Assembly (NCBI RefSeq): GCF_000732325.1
Contig: NZ_BBIW01000003.1
Span: 186,001-250,000 of the forward strand
DNA: 64,000 nt
Source of the DNA: Paenibacillus sp. TCA20
GTDB lineage: Bacteria; Bacillota; Bacilli; Paenibacillales; Paenibacillaceae
Reading direction: 5' to 3'
Shown here: piece after piece, positions 39,259 to 47,848 of the stretch
Layout: every line of letters begins with the position of its first letter
Numbering within the stretch: the first letter of the stretch is position 1
Notes under the pieces: generated by a model
Databases searched by the model: none
Seen by the model: only the letters and a program-made list of their open reading frames with translations
Told to the model about the DNA's origin: nothing
Position numbers and translations under genes: made by a program

Positions 39259-41289
39259 ATGACAAAACACCTTCATAAATCCGCTTATAAGATGGAAGAT
39301 CTCTTGCTGGAGGGACCTGAACCGGAGAAATATAACCGCAACTCTAATGAGGACTTCAATGATCACCGTCTAGAACAACACTGGCTGGAATTTTTGGACG
39401 TCAACGTATTTGATACGGATCACATCGAACGGATCCTTAAGGATGCTTTTGAGGAATGGCGAATTCAACTGCTTACAATCCCTTCCTTTAATGAAGCCAT
39501 TTTTTCGATATGGAACGGAAGTGGTACATGTCTTGCTGTCCAAGGTGAAGGGTCTTCTTCTGTAAAGAAAGCGGCTCAGCAGAAGATTCAACATTTCTTG
39601 TCCGAGCGAATGGGGCAGTCGGAGCCTATGGAAGTGGTCATCGAGCTTAGCTTGTCAGAAGAAACATTTGCTGAAGATTACAGTCTGTTTCTGCTCCCTC
39701 TGTATTCCCGCAGCGAGCAGAAACAGTTAGGGATCTTATGTATTGCCGTCAAGAAGAATAGGGTGACAGAGGGATTTGCAGACTTGCTCTTATCCTCCAA
39801 GTATCACTATCAAACTTGCTTTTACCGGCGGTTTGAACATTTATTTCTAGCCGATATGCTTCATATCCACAAGCTGTCTGATAATGAAAACCGGCGCAGA
39901 TCCATCCTTCTTCAAATTGTGCAGCGGATGCAGGAGAAGATGGATGTGAGCGCAGTGCTTGAAGAGGTGTTCGACAGTGTTGCTTTTCTTTTTCCCGCGG
40001 TCCATCTTACGCTATATATGTCCCAGGACGGCGGCATGGATGACCCGAGAGTTAAGCCCTTGTATCTGCATGGAGACAATAGCTCCGTATGTGTTCGTGC
40101 CTTTACTGAAGAACGGATTATTACCCAGCCTTCCACTCGGCATCAATATGAGATTGGCATTCCATTCAGAGGTAAACAAGGGACATATGGTGTATTTCAT
40201 ATCGAAGGCAATCAGGAATGGATTGAAGATGTAGATCTGAAGCTGATTACCATGATGGCGGACACGGCGGGCACTGCTTATGAGAACGCCAAGCTGCATG
40301 AGCAATCCGGCACGCTCATTCAAGAGCTGCGGATGATTGACGAGCTGACCAAACGTCTGAACCGGAGTTTGCAGCTCACGGATATATATGAGTATGCAGT
40401 TCAGCAGCTGATTCGGATATTCAAGGCCCAATCCTGCTGTATACTCAAGCTGGACCCGGAGGATCAGCGATTTCATGTAATGTTCTCCAATGTCCCTGCA
40501 CTTCGGAACGAGACGTTTTCTTTATCAGGAATCAGCGGGCAAGTTTACAAGAGCGGCGAGCCTTTTATATTGTTTAATTATGAGAGCTATAATGGTCCAA
40601 GCTCCTTCTTCATGGAGACAACAGGCTCCATGTCAATGATGGCGGTTCCTTTGAGGATCAGCGGACAGGTAGAAGGCACCGTGCTCGTAGCACATCAGAA
40701 GAAGCAATATTTCTCTTATAACAACTTTCGATTTCTGGATATGCTAGCCGTCCATATCGGGCTGGCTGTTACGAACGCAACGCTGCACGCTGAAGTGAAG
40801 CGGCTTGCGACTGTCGATGCACTCACCGGACTATACGTCAGACACTATGTAGACCGAATGATTGAGGAACGACAGAGCACAGATTTTTGCGGCTCCCTTC
40901 TTATCATTGATATTGATCAATTCAAACAAGTGAACGACAGCTACGGCCATCAGGTGGGAGATGCCGTTCTCAAGCAGGTAGGGAATATTATTCGCGAGTC
41001 GGCTGGACCAAATGATCTGTGTGCGCGATGGGGAGGCGAAGAGATCGCGATCTATTTGCCTCAGGTAAGCAGTGAGCAGGCCAGAATGATCGCTGAAACG
41101 ATCCGGCAGCGGGTTCCTGAATCGACGACTCCTTCCATCACAGTATCGATAGGCATCGGGGAATGGTGCTGGCTTGATGACCAGGTAAGCCTGGAATCCC
41201 TCTTTTATCGTGCGGACATGGCGCTCTATGCAGCCAAGAATGGTGGCCGAAATCGAATCGTAGTAGAACATAAAATGATTGACCGATAA
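39259..41289 (+). CDS. GAF-GGDEF diguanylate cyclase-type protein (DgcP-like)
   Basis: 676 residues without membrane helices. A divergent N-terminal region (about 1-210), two GAF-like sensor domains (about 215-355 and 370-510) and a GGDEF domain (about 515-676). The signature reads GGEEI at 592-596, the Phe/Leu of GG(D/E)EF being Ile; LLIIDIDQFKQVNDSYGHQVGD and VSIGIG are otherwise intact, so c-di-GMP synthesis is likely but not certain. No allosteric RxxD is obvious. AAAGGAGTG eight bases before ATG 39259. B. subtilis dgcP, similarly built, is also near rpsD. Confidence 0.88.
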   Translation: MTKHLHKSAYKMEDLLLEGPEPEKYNRNSNEDFNDHRLEQHWLEFLDVNVFDTDHIERILKDAFEEWRIQLLTIPSFNEAIFSIWNGSGTCLAVQGEGSSSVKKAAQQKIQHFLSERMGQSEPMEVVIELSLSEETFAEDYSLFLLPLYSRSEQKQLGILCIAVKKNRVTEGFADLLLSSKYHYQTCFYRRFEHLFLADMLHIHKLSDNENRRRSILLQIVQRMQEKMDVSAVLEEVFDSVAFLFPAVHLTLYMSQDGGMDDPRVKPLYLHGDNSSVCVRAFTEERIITQPSTRHQYEIGIPFRGKQGTYGVFHIEGNQEWIEDVDLKLITMMADTAGTAYENAKLHEQSGTLIQELRMIDELTKRLNRSLQLTDIYEYAVQQLIRIFKAQSCCILKLDPEDQRFHVMFSNVPALRNETFSLSGISGQVYKSGEPFILFNYESYNGPSSFFMETTGSMSMMAVPLRISGQVEGTVLVAHQKKQYFSYNNFRFLDMLAVHIGLAVTNATLHAEVKRLATVDALTGLYVRHYVDRMIEERQSTDFCGSLLIIDIDQFKQVNDSYGHQVGDAVLKQVGNIIRESAGPNDLCARWGGEEIAIYLPQVSSEQARMIAETIRQRVPESTTPSITVSIGIGEWCWLDDQVSLESLFYRADMALYAAKNGGRNRIVVEHKMIDR

Positions 41290-41294
41290 AGAAC

Positions 41295-41331
41295 ATTCGC
41301 TCGAAGCAGTATAACGGCGGATGTTTTTTAA
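41295..41331 (+). terminator. terminator of the GGDEF gene
   Basis: ACATTCGC pairs (one G-T) with GCGGATGT, followed by six T. Confidence 0.7.
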
Positions 41332-41412
41332 TTTGCCTGTATTGGATATTGGCGAAGTGCATCGGGAAACCTAACCACCGACGATACTATAGCCTGAAGG
41401 GCAGTGACTTAC

Positions 41413-42243
41413 ATGCGAGGATTAAGATTACGCACTTTTCTAATATTGATATTGACTTTATCGCTATTTAGCATAAGTGGATGCGGGATGTTCAACAATT
41501 CCCTTGATGCGGAGGAGACATTTCATCGGGCTCTTTCTGGTCTTGCCGGGAAGGAAGAAATGACCTTTGAGGGCCATGCAGGAATTAGAACTTCAACTCA
41601 GGGCGAGTTTAATCAGCAATTTGAATATAAGGGGACTTTATCTAACCATAACAAGCTGGTCGTAACAAATCAGGAATACAAGGACCGTTTGGAGACGAGC
41701 AGCAGCAACGCAGAGACCGACTCTCATCCTGTTAATATGGAGCGCAAGGCCGGCATGTGGAGGATGTCGGATCGTACGGAAGACAGCTCGTATGGCGGCT
41801 TGACCCGATTGAACCCGGTCGAACAGCTGGAGAAGATCGGTTATATGAAAGGGAAGACATTCAGCAATGAATCAGGAACTCCTCGCGGAACGCAGATGAT
41901 TCGAATTGAGCTTGCTGAAGATGAAGCTAGCAAATGGGTAGCCGATCAACTGAAGAAAGAAATGCAGATGCTGCATGATGAGCTGCCAGAGCTAGCAAAC
42001 CAGGTAGACAGCAGCAAACGCCAGCAGTGCATGAAAGAGCTGGAGAAAATTTGGAAAGAAGAGAATGATGGACTGAACCAAAGATTGAAGAATACAACTG
42101 TCAAATCCGTTTATCATCTTACCGTGAATAAGAAATCAAGCTTACCGATCCGACTCTCTTCGGAGAATGAAGTCACCGATAACAATAATAAGGAAGAGAA
42201 AGAAATGCTTATTACAGACATTTATTTTAGTAAGTATCACTGA
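41413..42243 (+). CDS. putative lipoprotein of unknown function (276 aa)
   Basis: RLRTFLILILTLSLFSISGCG is a signal peptide with a lipobox at SISGC. The mature protein is hydrophilic, with beta strands in front (EMTFEGHAGIRTSTQGEF) and a long charged helix behind (LKKEMQMLHDELPELANQV), reminiscent of LolA/LppX-like envelope lipoproteins, but no family is clear. ATG 41413 is preferred to the GTG at 41404 because of ribosome-site spacing. No partner gene. Confidence 0.65.
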   Translation: MRGLRLRTFLILILTLSLFSISGCGMFNNSLDAEETFHRALSGLAGKEEMTFEGHAGIRTSTQGEFNQQFEYKGTLSNHNKLVVTNQEYKDRLETSSSNAETDSHPVNMERKAGMWRMSDRTEDSSYGGLTRLNPVEQLEKIGYMKGKTFSNESGTPRGTQMIRIELAEDEASKWVADQLKKEMQMLHDELPELANQVDSSKRQQCMKELEKIWKEENDGLNQRLKNTTVKSVYHLTVNKKSSLPIRLSSENEVTDNNNKEEKEMLITDIYFSKYH

Positions 42244-42366
42244 GCAATGGATACCCATCCTGAAAACCAGGTTGGCTGAAGGGGGTCTAGTTCCCTCAAA
42301 CAGATACCCCAAAACACAAAGGGGTGCTACAATAGACAAGAACCAACTTGAAGGAGGAGCAATACA

Positions 42367-43482
42367 ATGAAAGATCCTAGAATTCAAAAGCTGGCGCAAA
42401 ATTTGGTGAACTATTCAGTGAATGTACAGCCAGGCGAAAACGTACTAGTTGAAATGATCGGTTCTGAGCGAGATCTCATTAACGCGATTATCGAAGAGGT
42501 CGGTAAAGCAGGCGGAAATGCTTTCGTTCAGCTTACAGATAAGACCGTACAACGGGCGATGCTCAAGAATGCTACTGAAGAGATGTTAAAGACCTGGGCA
42601 GAGATCGATTTGAAGCGTATGGAGCTGATGGATGGTTACATAGGTATCCGAGCTGGCGAGAACGCGAATGACCTGTCTGACGTACCTGAAGACAAGATGA
42701 AAATGTATAACTCTCTCTATTCGCATCCCGTACATAGTGAAGAGCGCGTTAAACGCACCAAGTGGGTTGTCCTGCGCTATCCGAATGCAAGTATGGCTCA
42801 GCTGGCCAACACGAGCACAGAAGCTTTTGAAGACTTTTATTTTGATGTATGCAACCTGGATTATGCCAAAATGGATAAAGCTCAAGATCCGCTGGCAGAT
42901 CTTATGCGCAAGACCGACAAGGTTCGAATTACGGGTCCGGGAACAGACCTCACTTTCTCAATCAAGTCCATTGGTGCAGAGAAATGTGCAGGAGAGAAAA
43001 ACATCCCTGACGGTGAAGTTTACAGCGCGCCTGTGCGTGATTCTGTAAATGGAACGATCAGCTACAATACACCGACTCTGTATAACGGCATTACTTTTGA
43101 GAACATCAAATTCCGATTTGAGAATGGGAAGATTGTGGAAGCAACGAGCAATGATACGAAGCGTCTGAATGAAATCCTAGATTCGGATGAAGGAGCACGT
43201 TATATTGGGGAATTTGCAATCGGCTTTAATCCGCATATCCTGCATCCAATGAAAGATATTTTGTTTGATGAAAAAATTGCAGGAAGTCTTCATTTTACAC
43301 CAGGTCAGGCATATGATGTTACAGACAACGGAAACACCTCATCCATCCATTGGGACCTTGTTCTGATTCAGCGTCCTGAGTATGGCGGCGGGGAAATCTA
43401 CTTTGATGATGTTCTTATCCGCAAGGACGGATTGTTTGTGATTCCAGAACTGGAAGGATTAAATCCGGAAAATCTCGTTTAA
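42367..43482 (+). CDS. M29-family aminopeptidase (AmpS/PepS type)
   Basis: Metal-dependent aminopeptidase, 371 residues. QPGENVLVEMIGSERDLINAIIEEVGKAGGNAFVQL, LDYAKMDKAQDPLADLMRKTDKVRITGPGTDLTFSI, AGEKNIPDGEVYSAPVRDSVNG (metal-ligand Glu residues), GEFAIGFNPHI and SIHWDLVLIQRPEYGGGEIYFDDVLIRKDG define the M29 family. AAGGAGGAG before ATG 42367. Broad peptide turnover in the cytoplasm is the likely role. Confidence 0.93.
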   Translation: MKDPRIQKLAQNLVNYSVNVQPGENVLVEMIGSERDLINAIIEEVGKAGGNAFVQLTDKTVQRAMLKNATEEMLKTWAEIDLKRMELMDGYIGIRAGENANDLSDVPEDKMKMYNSLYSHPVHSEERVKRTKWVVLRYPNASMAQLANTSTEAFEDFYFDVCNLDYAKMDKAQDPLADLMRKTDKVRITGPGTDLTFSIKSIGAEKCAGEKNIPDGEVYSAPVRDSVNGTISYNTPTLYNGITFENIKFRFENGKIVEATSNDTKRLNEILDSDEGARYIGEFAIGFNPHILHPMKDILFDEKIAGSLHFTPGQAYDVTDNGNTSSIHWDLVLIQRPEYGGGEIYFDDVLIRKDGLFVIPELEGLNPENLV

Positions 43483-43582
43483 TGGATGTAATGGAAAAAT
43501 CAGTTGCTAAGAAAGCGGATTCAATGTATCATAAAGCTGGTTATATTACATTAGAGATCTGATATTAGACGGAGGGATTCCT

Positions 43583-43828
43583 ATGTCGAGTAACAATGCA
43601 GCGGTTGTAGAAATTGCTCAAACTGCGAGTAAGTTCACTTCTTCTATCGTACTTCACTCAGACAGCAAGTACATTGATGTAAAAAGCATTCTTGGATTGT
43701 TTACTACGCTAGTGGGCAATAAGACTTATGAACTTCATGTTCATGGACCGGATGCCGATGAAGCGAAACGTGAAATCTCTGAAGTCTTTGCTAAGCATGG
43801 TTTGACGGTGGTAATAGCAGCCGAATAA
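43583..43828 (+). CDS. HPr-like protein without the catalytic histidine
   Basis: 81 residues. QTASKFTSSIVLHSDSKYIDVKSILGLFTTL ... LHVHGPDADEAKREISEVF aligns with HPr from about its residue 24 onward and keeps Ser35 in KSILG, the position of regulatory Ser46. The first beta strand and the GIHARPA loop with phospho-His15 are missing, so it cannot work as a PTS carrier. Crh in Bacillus also lacks His15 but keeps the strand. GGAGGG lies six bases before the ATG and no upstream extension exists, so the short form is real. It may be a Crh-like CcpA effector or a decayed HPr. Confidence 0.82.
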   Translation: MSSNNAAVVEIAQTASKFTSSIVLHSDSKYIDVKSILGLFTTLVGNKTYELHVHGPDADEAKREISEVFAKHGLTVVIAAE

Positions 43829-43846
43829 CAGCTTATGCAGCAATTG

Positions 43847-43881
43847 AAAGCACCTTTACCTTGATGGTAAAGGTGCTTTTT
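43847..43881 (+). terminator. terminator of the HPr-like gene
   Basis: AAAGCACCTTTACC / GGTAAAGGTGCTTT, 14 pairs, loop TTGAT, T tract. Confidence 0.95.
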
Positions 43882-43969
43882 TTAGCAGGTTCTTGTCTTG
43901 AGCGTGGTTTTCGTCTAATATTAATGATATATTGTCGTACAAGATTCTGGACATAGGGGGGAAGAGTGC

Positions 43970-44266
43970 ATGACTTCATCAAATCTGCAAGAACAACTGA
44001 ATTCTAAAGCGATGAGTCTTCTTGAAGAAGATGCAGATAAAATAAAAAAGCTTATTCAAGTACAGATGGAGAACCTGGCAACACGTTACTGCCCTCTCTA
44101 TGAGGAAGTATTAGATACTCAAGTATTTGGATTCTCCAAAGAAGTTGATTTTGCTGTTCGTGCAGGACTTCTTCCAGCGGAAACAGGCAAGCAGCTGGTG
44201 AATAACCTTGAACGTAATTTAGCCGTTCTCTATGAAGCGCTGAATAATAAAGGGAATCTGGAGTAA
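43970..44266 (+). CDS. ylaN: YlaN (UPF0358) iron-homeostasis protein
   Basis: 98 residues matching B. subtilis Yla[56 protein letters not shown]. In B. subtilis ylaN becomes dispensable with extra iron, and the protein is reported to act with Fur. ATG 43970 follows GGGGGGAAGAG. ftsW (minus strand) is 2 kb away; the two genes are neighbours in B. subtilis. Confidence 0.95.
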   Translation: MTSSNLQEQLNSKAMSLLEEDADKIKKLIQVQMENLATRYCPLYEEVLDTQVFGFSKEVDFAVRAGLLPAETGKQLVNNLERNLAVLYEALNNKGNLE

Positions 44267-44284
44267 GCGCAAGGTCATTTATAG

Positions 44285-44314
44285 AAGCATGCATGGAGAG
44301 ATGCATGCTTTTTT
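44285..44314 (+). terminator. ylaN terminator
   Basis: AAGCATGCAT / ATGCATGCTT with loop GGAGAG, then four further T. Confidence 0.9.
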
Positions 44315-44345
44315 CGTGTGTTTTTTAGACTATAGCGGTCAGCGG

Positions 44346-45407
44346 TCAGATAAGAAAAAAGGAGACGCCGAGAATACAATATACCGCCATGAGAAGCAGT
44401 CCCTCATACCAGTTCGTGGAACCGTCCTGCGTGATGGATTTGGATATGAACACGGCAACTGCAATGGCAGCAAGTTCAATAGTGGTGAAAACGATATCCA
44501 TTGTATTACCGGAGAAGAAGCTCACAAATACGAGAATGGGAGCAACGAACAAGGCGATCTGCAGGCTGCTGCCAACGGCAATTTCTACAGCTGCGCCTAT
44601 TTTGTTCTTCATGGCAAGCAGGACAGCAGCACTATGCTCGGCGGCATTTCCGATAATGGCGACAAGAAAGGCTCCTACGAATACTTCACTGAAACCGAAT
44701 TGAGTCGTAAGCGACTCCAGCGTTCCGACAAGCCATTCACTGACAAAGGCAACCATTACGGTAGCAGCAACAAGATAGATAATCGAACGTGTCTTGGACC
44801 ATTTGGGCTTTTCACCATGATCGGGCTCAGCCCCGTCCGAGTAATCCGTCAGAAGGTCCTTGTGAGTGACCATGGAGAACAGAATCCAGGCTAGATAGGA
44901 TACAATCAGGATGCCGGCCACGAGCAAGCTTAAGGTTTTCGTCTGATTTTCTGTAATCGTATGGGTGTTAAGAAAGACGGCTGGGACGAACAAGGCGATA
45001 ACGGCAACGGTCATGAGAGAGCCGTTCATCCCGGCGAGCGATTCATTAAAGTTCTGTGTTTTGTATTTCAAACCCCCGAGGAATATGCTGAGTCCAAGCA
45101 CAAGCAGAAGATTCCCGATGATAGAGCCGGTCAAGCTTGCTTTTACCATATCATACAGACCTTCCCGAACGAGGAAAATCGCAATGATGAGCTCTGCAGC
45201 ATTTCCGAATGTTGCATTGAGAAATCCGCCGAGCCGCTCCCCTGCATAGTGCGCCACGCTTTCGGTTGCTTTTCCTAAAAAAGCAGCTACGAAGATGACG
45301 GCAATCGAAGATAGGATAAACTGTATAAGCGGATCAAGGTGCAGATAATGTGCTGCAGCGCTTAAACAGAAGGTAAGGATGAGCAAGACTGAAGTCAATT
45401 TGTTCAT
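44346..45407 (-). CDS. calcium/proton exchanger (CaCA superfamily, ChaA/CAX)
   Basis: 353 residues with about eleven membrane helices. The two alpha repeats are recognisable: GGFLNATFGNAAELIIAIFLV and VAIIGNAAEHSAAVLLAMKNKIGAAVEIAVGSSLQIALF, each with the GNxxE motif that binds Ca2+. An acidic loop (DYSDGAEPDHGE) lies between the halves. Matches B. subtilis ChaA (YfkE) in length. ATG 45407 taken from MNKLTSVLL, behind GGGGGCGAT. Exports Ca2+ in exchange for protons. Confidence 0.94.
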   Translation of the reverse strand: MNKLTSVLLILTFCLSAAAHYLHLDPLIQFILSSIAVIFVAAFLGKATESVAHYAGERLGGFLNATFGNAAELIIAIFLVREGLYDMVKASLTGSIIGNLLLVLGLSIFLGGLKYKTQNFNESLAGMNGSLMTVAVIALFVPAVFLNTHTITENQTKTLSLLVAGILIVSYLAWILFSMVTHKDLLTDYSDGAEPDHGEKPKWSKTRSIIYLVAATVMVAFVSEWLVGTLESLTTQFGFSEVFVGAFLVAIIGNAAEHSAAVLLAMKNKIGAAVEIAVGSSLQIALFVAPILVFVSFFSGNTMDIVFTTIELAAIAVAVFISKSITQDGSTNWYEGLLLMAVYCILGVSFFLI

Positions 45408-45570
45408 AAAGATCGCCCCCTGATAGAACAGAAACATACTTGTTATAATATCCCCTCATTCAACTAAAATATGAGCAGGCTTTGCTATGTAAGTGATTAG
45501 ATATATAGATTTGCTTTTTAGGGGTGAAAGGCTTTAAAATATGGGTAATGAAGCCAAAGGAGGATTCGGC

Positions 45571-45933
45571 ATGGCAGAACAGCTCGAAATCGAAACAGGC
45601 AACATACGTATCTCTAATGATGTTGTAGCTAAAATTGCTGGTCTTGCGGCACTCGAAACTCCGGGAATTGCAGCAATGTCCGGAGGGTTGTCCGAAGGCT
45701 GGGCCAAGCGCCTCAGCGGTAAGAATGTACAGAAGGGTGTAACCGTGGAGGTTGGATCCACAGAGGCGGCAATTGATCTAAGAATTATCGTCCTGTATGA
45801 AACACCAATTCACGAGGTGTCCCGGATGCTTCAGCAGAACGTACGTGTAGCCGTAGAGAGTATGACAGGGCTGCGGGTAGTTGAAGTGAATGTGAAAGTC
45901 GAAGGCGTGTCATTCAAGGGAGATGAGCAGTAA
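45571..45933 (+). CDS. Asp23/Gls24 family (YloU-like) envelope stress protein
   Basis: 120 residues: GNIRISNDVVAKIAGLAALETPGIAAMSGG, then VTVEVGSTEAAIDLRIIVLYETPIHEVSRMLQQNVRVAVESMTGLRVVEVNVKVEGVSF, the complete Asp23 domain. Members are cytoplasmic proteins linked to alkaline and cell-wall stress. AAAGGAGG seven bases ahead of ATG 45571. Monocistronic. Confidence 0.93.
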   Translation: MAEQLEIETGNIRISNDVVAKIAGLAALETPGIAAMSGGLSEGWAKRLSGKNVQKGVTVEVGSTEAAIDLRIIVLYETPIHEVSRMLQQNVRVAVESMTGLRVVEVNVKVEGVSFKGDEQ

Positions 45934-45996
45934 GTCTGTTACAGTAATGAAAATGGCAGCTTTCTGATCTTCTGCAATGGAATCGGATAATGACAG

Positions 45997-46035
45997 AAGA
46001 GGACAGTTTGGTCAATGTGACCAAACTGTCCTCTT
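45997..46035. terminator. 18-base perfect hairpin between Asp23-like gene and ftsW
   Basis: AAGAGGACAGTTTGGTCA (45997-46014) and its exact reverse complement (46018-46035) with loop ATG. No long T run follows on either strand, so it is an unusual but probably bidirectional terminator. Confidence 0.7.
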
Positions 46036-46051
46036 GTCGTTATTACAACAC

Positions 46052-47323
46052 TTATTTCGATGTTGTTCTCTTCTGAGCTTTGCGATTAACGAGAGCAGGC
46101 GAGGTGCGCTGCTCCTCTGTTATGGTGCGAACGGACTTGACCCTTTCCTGCGGCTGATCAAGATTATTCTCTCGGGAGATACTAAGCATAATACCAATGC
46201 TGGCCATCGTAATCAGCAGCGACGTACCTCCATAACTGATGAATGGAAGGGTAACTCCAGTTACAGGGATAGTCTGTGTTACCCCGCCGATATTAATGAA
46301 GGCCTGGATGGCGATTAGCCCCATAATACCGACGCCGACTAGAGTCCCGAAGGAGTCTTTGCAGCGAAGTGCAATAATAAAGCCGCGCCAGATAAAGTAG
46401 ACATAAACCCCAAGGAACAATATCGTTCCGATCAGACCTAATTCCTCTCCGATAACGGCAAATATAAAGTCATTAAAGGCATTCGGTAAATAGTGCAGCT
46501 TAATCACGCCTTGACCAATGCCAGTCCCCGTCAGCCCGCCTTGTCCAATTGCAGTCAAGGAGTGAAGCAGGTTGTAGGATGAATTCGTAGGATCAGAGAA
46601 CGGGTTCAGGAATGATGTAAACCGGGCGAGCTGATAACTGCCGGAATTGCCGGATGTACTGCCTGTCATTAAGTCGATAAGATATTTTGCCCCGATGACA
46701 ATGCCTGCTCCGACAACTAGGAGTCCTATTGAACCCATAATATGCTTCATACTTGCGCCGCCTGCATAGATAATAAGGCCGCAGGTAGCGACTAGAATGA
46801 AGGTTGTACCAAAGTCAGGCTGCAGCATGATCAGTCCGGCGACAAAGCCGACAATAATCATGACCGGAATATAACCGGTTCGCAGATCGCGGAACCGCTC
46901 CCCCTTCTTGGTGATCAGCGCCGAGAGATACAAAATGAGAGAAATCTTGGCGATTTCAGAAGGCTGAAGATTCATTGGGCCCAGAGAGAACCAACTCTTC
47001 GCATTGTTAATTTCCACACCTACAACTAACACAGCTAACAGTAATATGATAGTTAGCAGAAACAATGGTATATATAATTGCTTGTACTTTGCAAAAGGAA
47101 TGTTCATGGCAACAAACATGCCAATAACTCCGAGGATCGCAAAGACCACTTGTCGCTTGGTGAAATAAAGAGCATCATTGTTGTAATCTTCTGAGACGAG
47201 GGCTATGCTTGCGCTCGAGCTGTAAACCATGATCAATCCAAAGCCTACTAATAACAAGGTGAGGATGAGTAACTGAAAGTCAGGCATACCTCTTCGCACT
47301 GGCCTTGTTTCTTTGGTCTTCAT
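46052..47323 (-). CDS. ftsW: FtsW, septal peptidoglycan glycosyltransferase (SEDS family)
   Basis: About 423 residues, ten membrane helices. MVYSSSA, the large extracellular loop with SWFSLGPMNLQPSEIAKISLILYLS, GLIMLQPDFGTTFIL, SLTAIGQGGLTGTGIGQG and PFISYGGTSLL are SEDS signatures; FtsW rather than RodA is suggested by the neighbourhood and the basic C-terminal tail (NRKAQKRTTSK). ATG 47323 follows AGGAACAG. Lies 13 bases behind the YugN-like gene, so the two share a transcript. Confidence 0.93.
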   Translation of the reverse strand: MKTKETRPVRRGMPDFQLLILTLLLVGFGLIMVYSSSASIALVSEDYNNDALYFTKRQVVFAILGVIGMFVAMNIPFAKYKQLYIPLFLLTIILLLAVLVVGVEINNAKSWFSLGPMNLQPSEIAKISLILYLSALITKKGERFRDLRTGYIPVMIIVGFVAGLIMLQPDFGTTFILVATCGLIIYAGGASMKHIMGSIGLLVVGAGIVIGAKYLIDLMTGSTSGNSGSYQLARFTSFLNPFSDPTNSSYNLLHSLTAIGQGGLTGTGIGQGVIKLHYLPNAFNDFIFAVIGEELGLIGTILFLGVYVYFIWRGFIIALRCKDSFGTLVGVGIMGLIAIQAFINIGGVTQTIPVTGVTLPFISYGGTSLLITMASIGIMLSISRENNLDQPQERVKSVRTITEEQRTSPALVNRKAQKRTTSK

Positions 47324-47336
47324 AGGCTGTTCCTGA

Positions 47337-47684
47337 TTACGCTTCAAGCAGTTCCTTGAGCTGCTTAATCTTCTCGTTAGCAACGTTCATCACAGGCGTA
47401 GGAATTTCACTTTCGTATTCCAGTCCGTGAGGAAAAGTTGCCCTTCCGATATATACAGCTTCTACAGATAAAATGGTGTCTGGTTTCTCCAGCTTGCCCT
47501 CGATTACACGCGTGTTAATACGTAAGAAATATTCATTTTTTGATTTGCTATCTTCAATTTTGTAGTCGTATGTAGCACGGTAGTATTCCCATTGCCAACG
47601 AACAAAGCCAGCCTTTTCCGCGCTTTCATCTAAGTACGCAAGATCGCTTTTGAGACCGTCCAAGCCCGTGTTCTCAAATATCAT
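47337..47684 (-). CDS. YugN-like family protein
   Basis: 115 residues: MIFENTGLDGLKSDLAYLDESAEKAGFVRWQWEYYRATYDYKIEDSKSKNEYFLRI, then GRATFPHGLEYESEIPTPV, the YugN domain. AAGGAGGG eleven bases upstream of ATG 47684 picks this start; the frame extends to 47798 without a ribosome site. Function of the family is unknown. Cotranscribed with ftsW. Confidence 0.9.
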   Translation of the reverse strand: MIFENTGLDGLKSDLAYLDESAEKAGFVRWQWEYYRATYDYKIEDSKSKNEYFLRINTRVIEGKLEKPDTILSVEAVYIGRATFPHGLEYESEIPTPVMNVANEKIKQLKELLEA

Positions 47685-47848
47685 AGAAGATGAACCCTCC
47701 TTATACAATGCTCCTTTGTGTTCACAAATATCATGATAGTATGTTTCCTCAGCATGTGCAAGCTTTCCATAACCTGCCATTTCATATCGTTTAAGCATAA
47801 TTTCTGTTACAATGATAGGAAAACATTAGAAGGGGTGGAGAGCGTTTT

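Noticed and set aside
44289..44894. 201-codon open frame opposite the CAX exchanger
   Set aside because: Overlaps the ylaN terminator and is antisense to eleven clear membrane helices.
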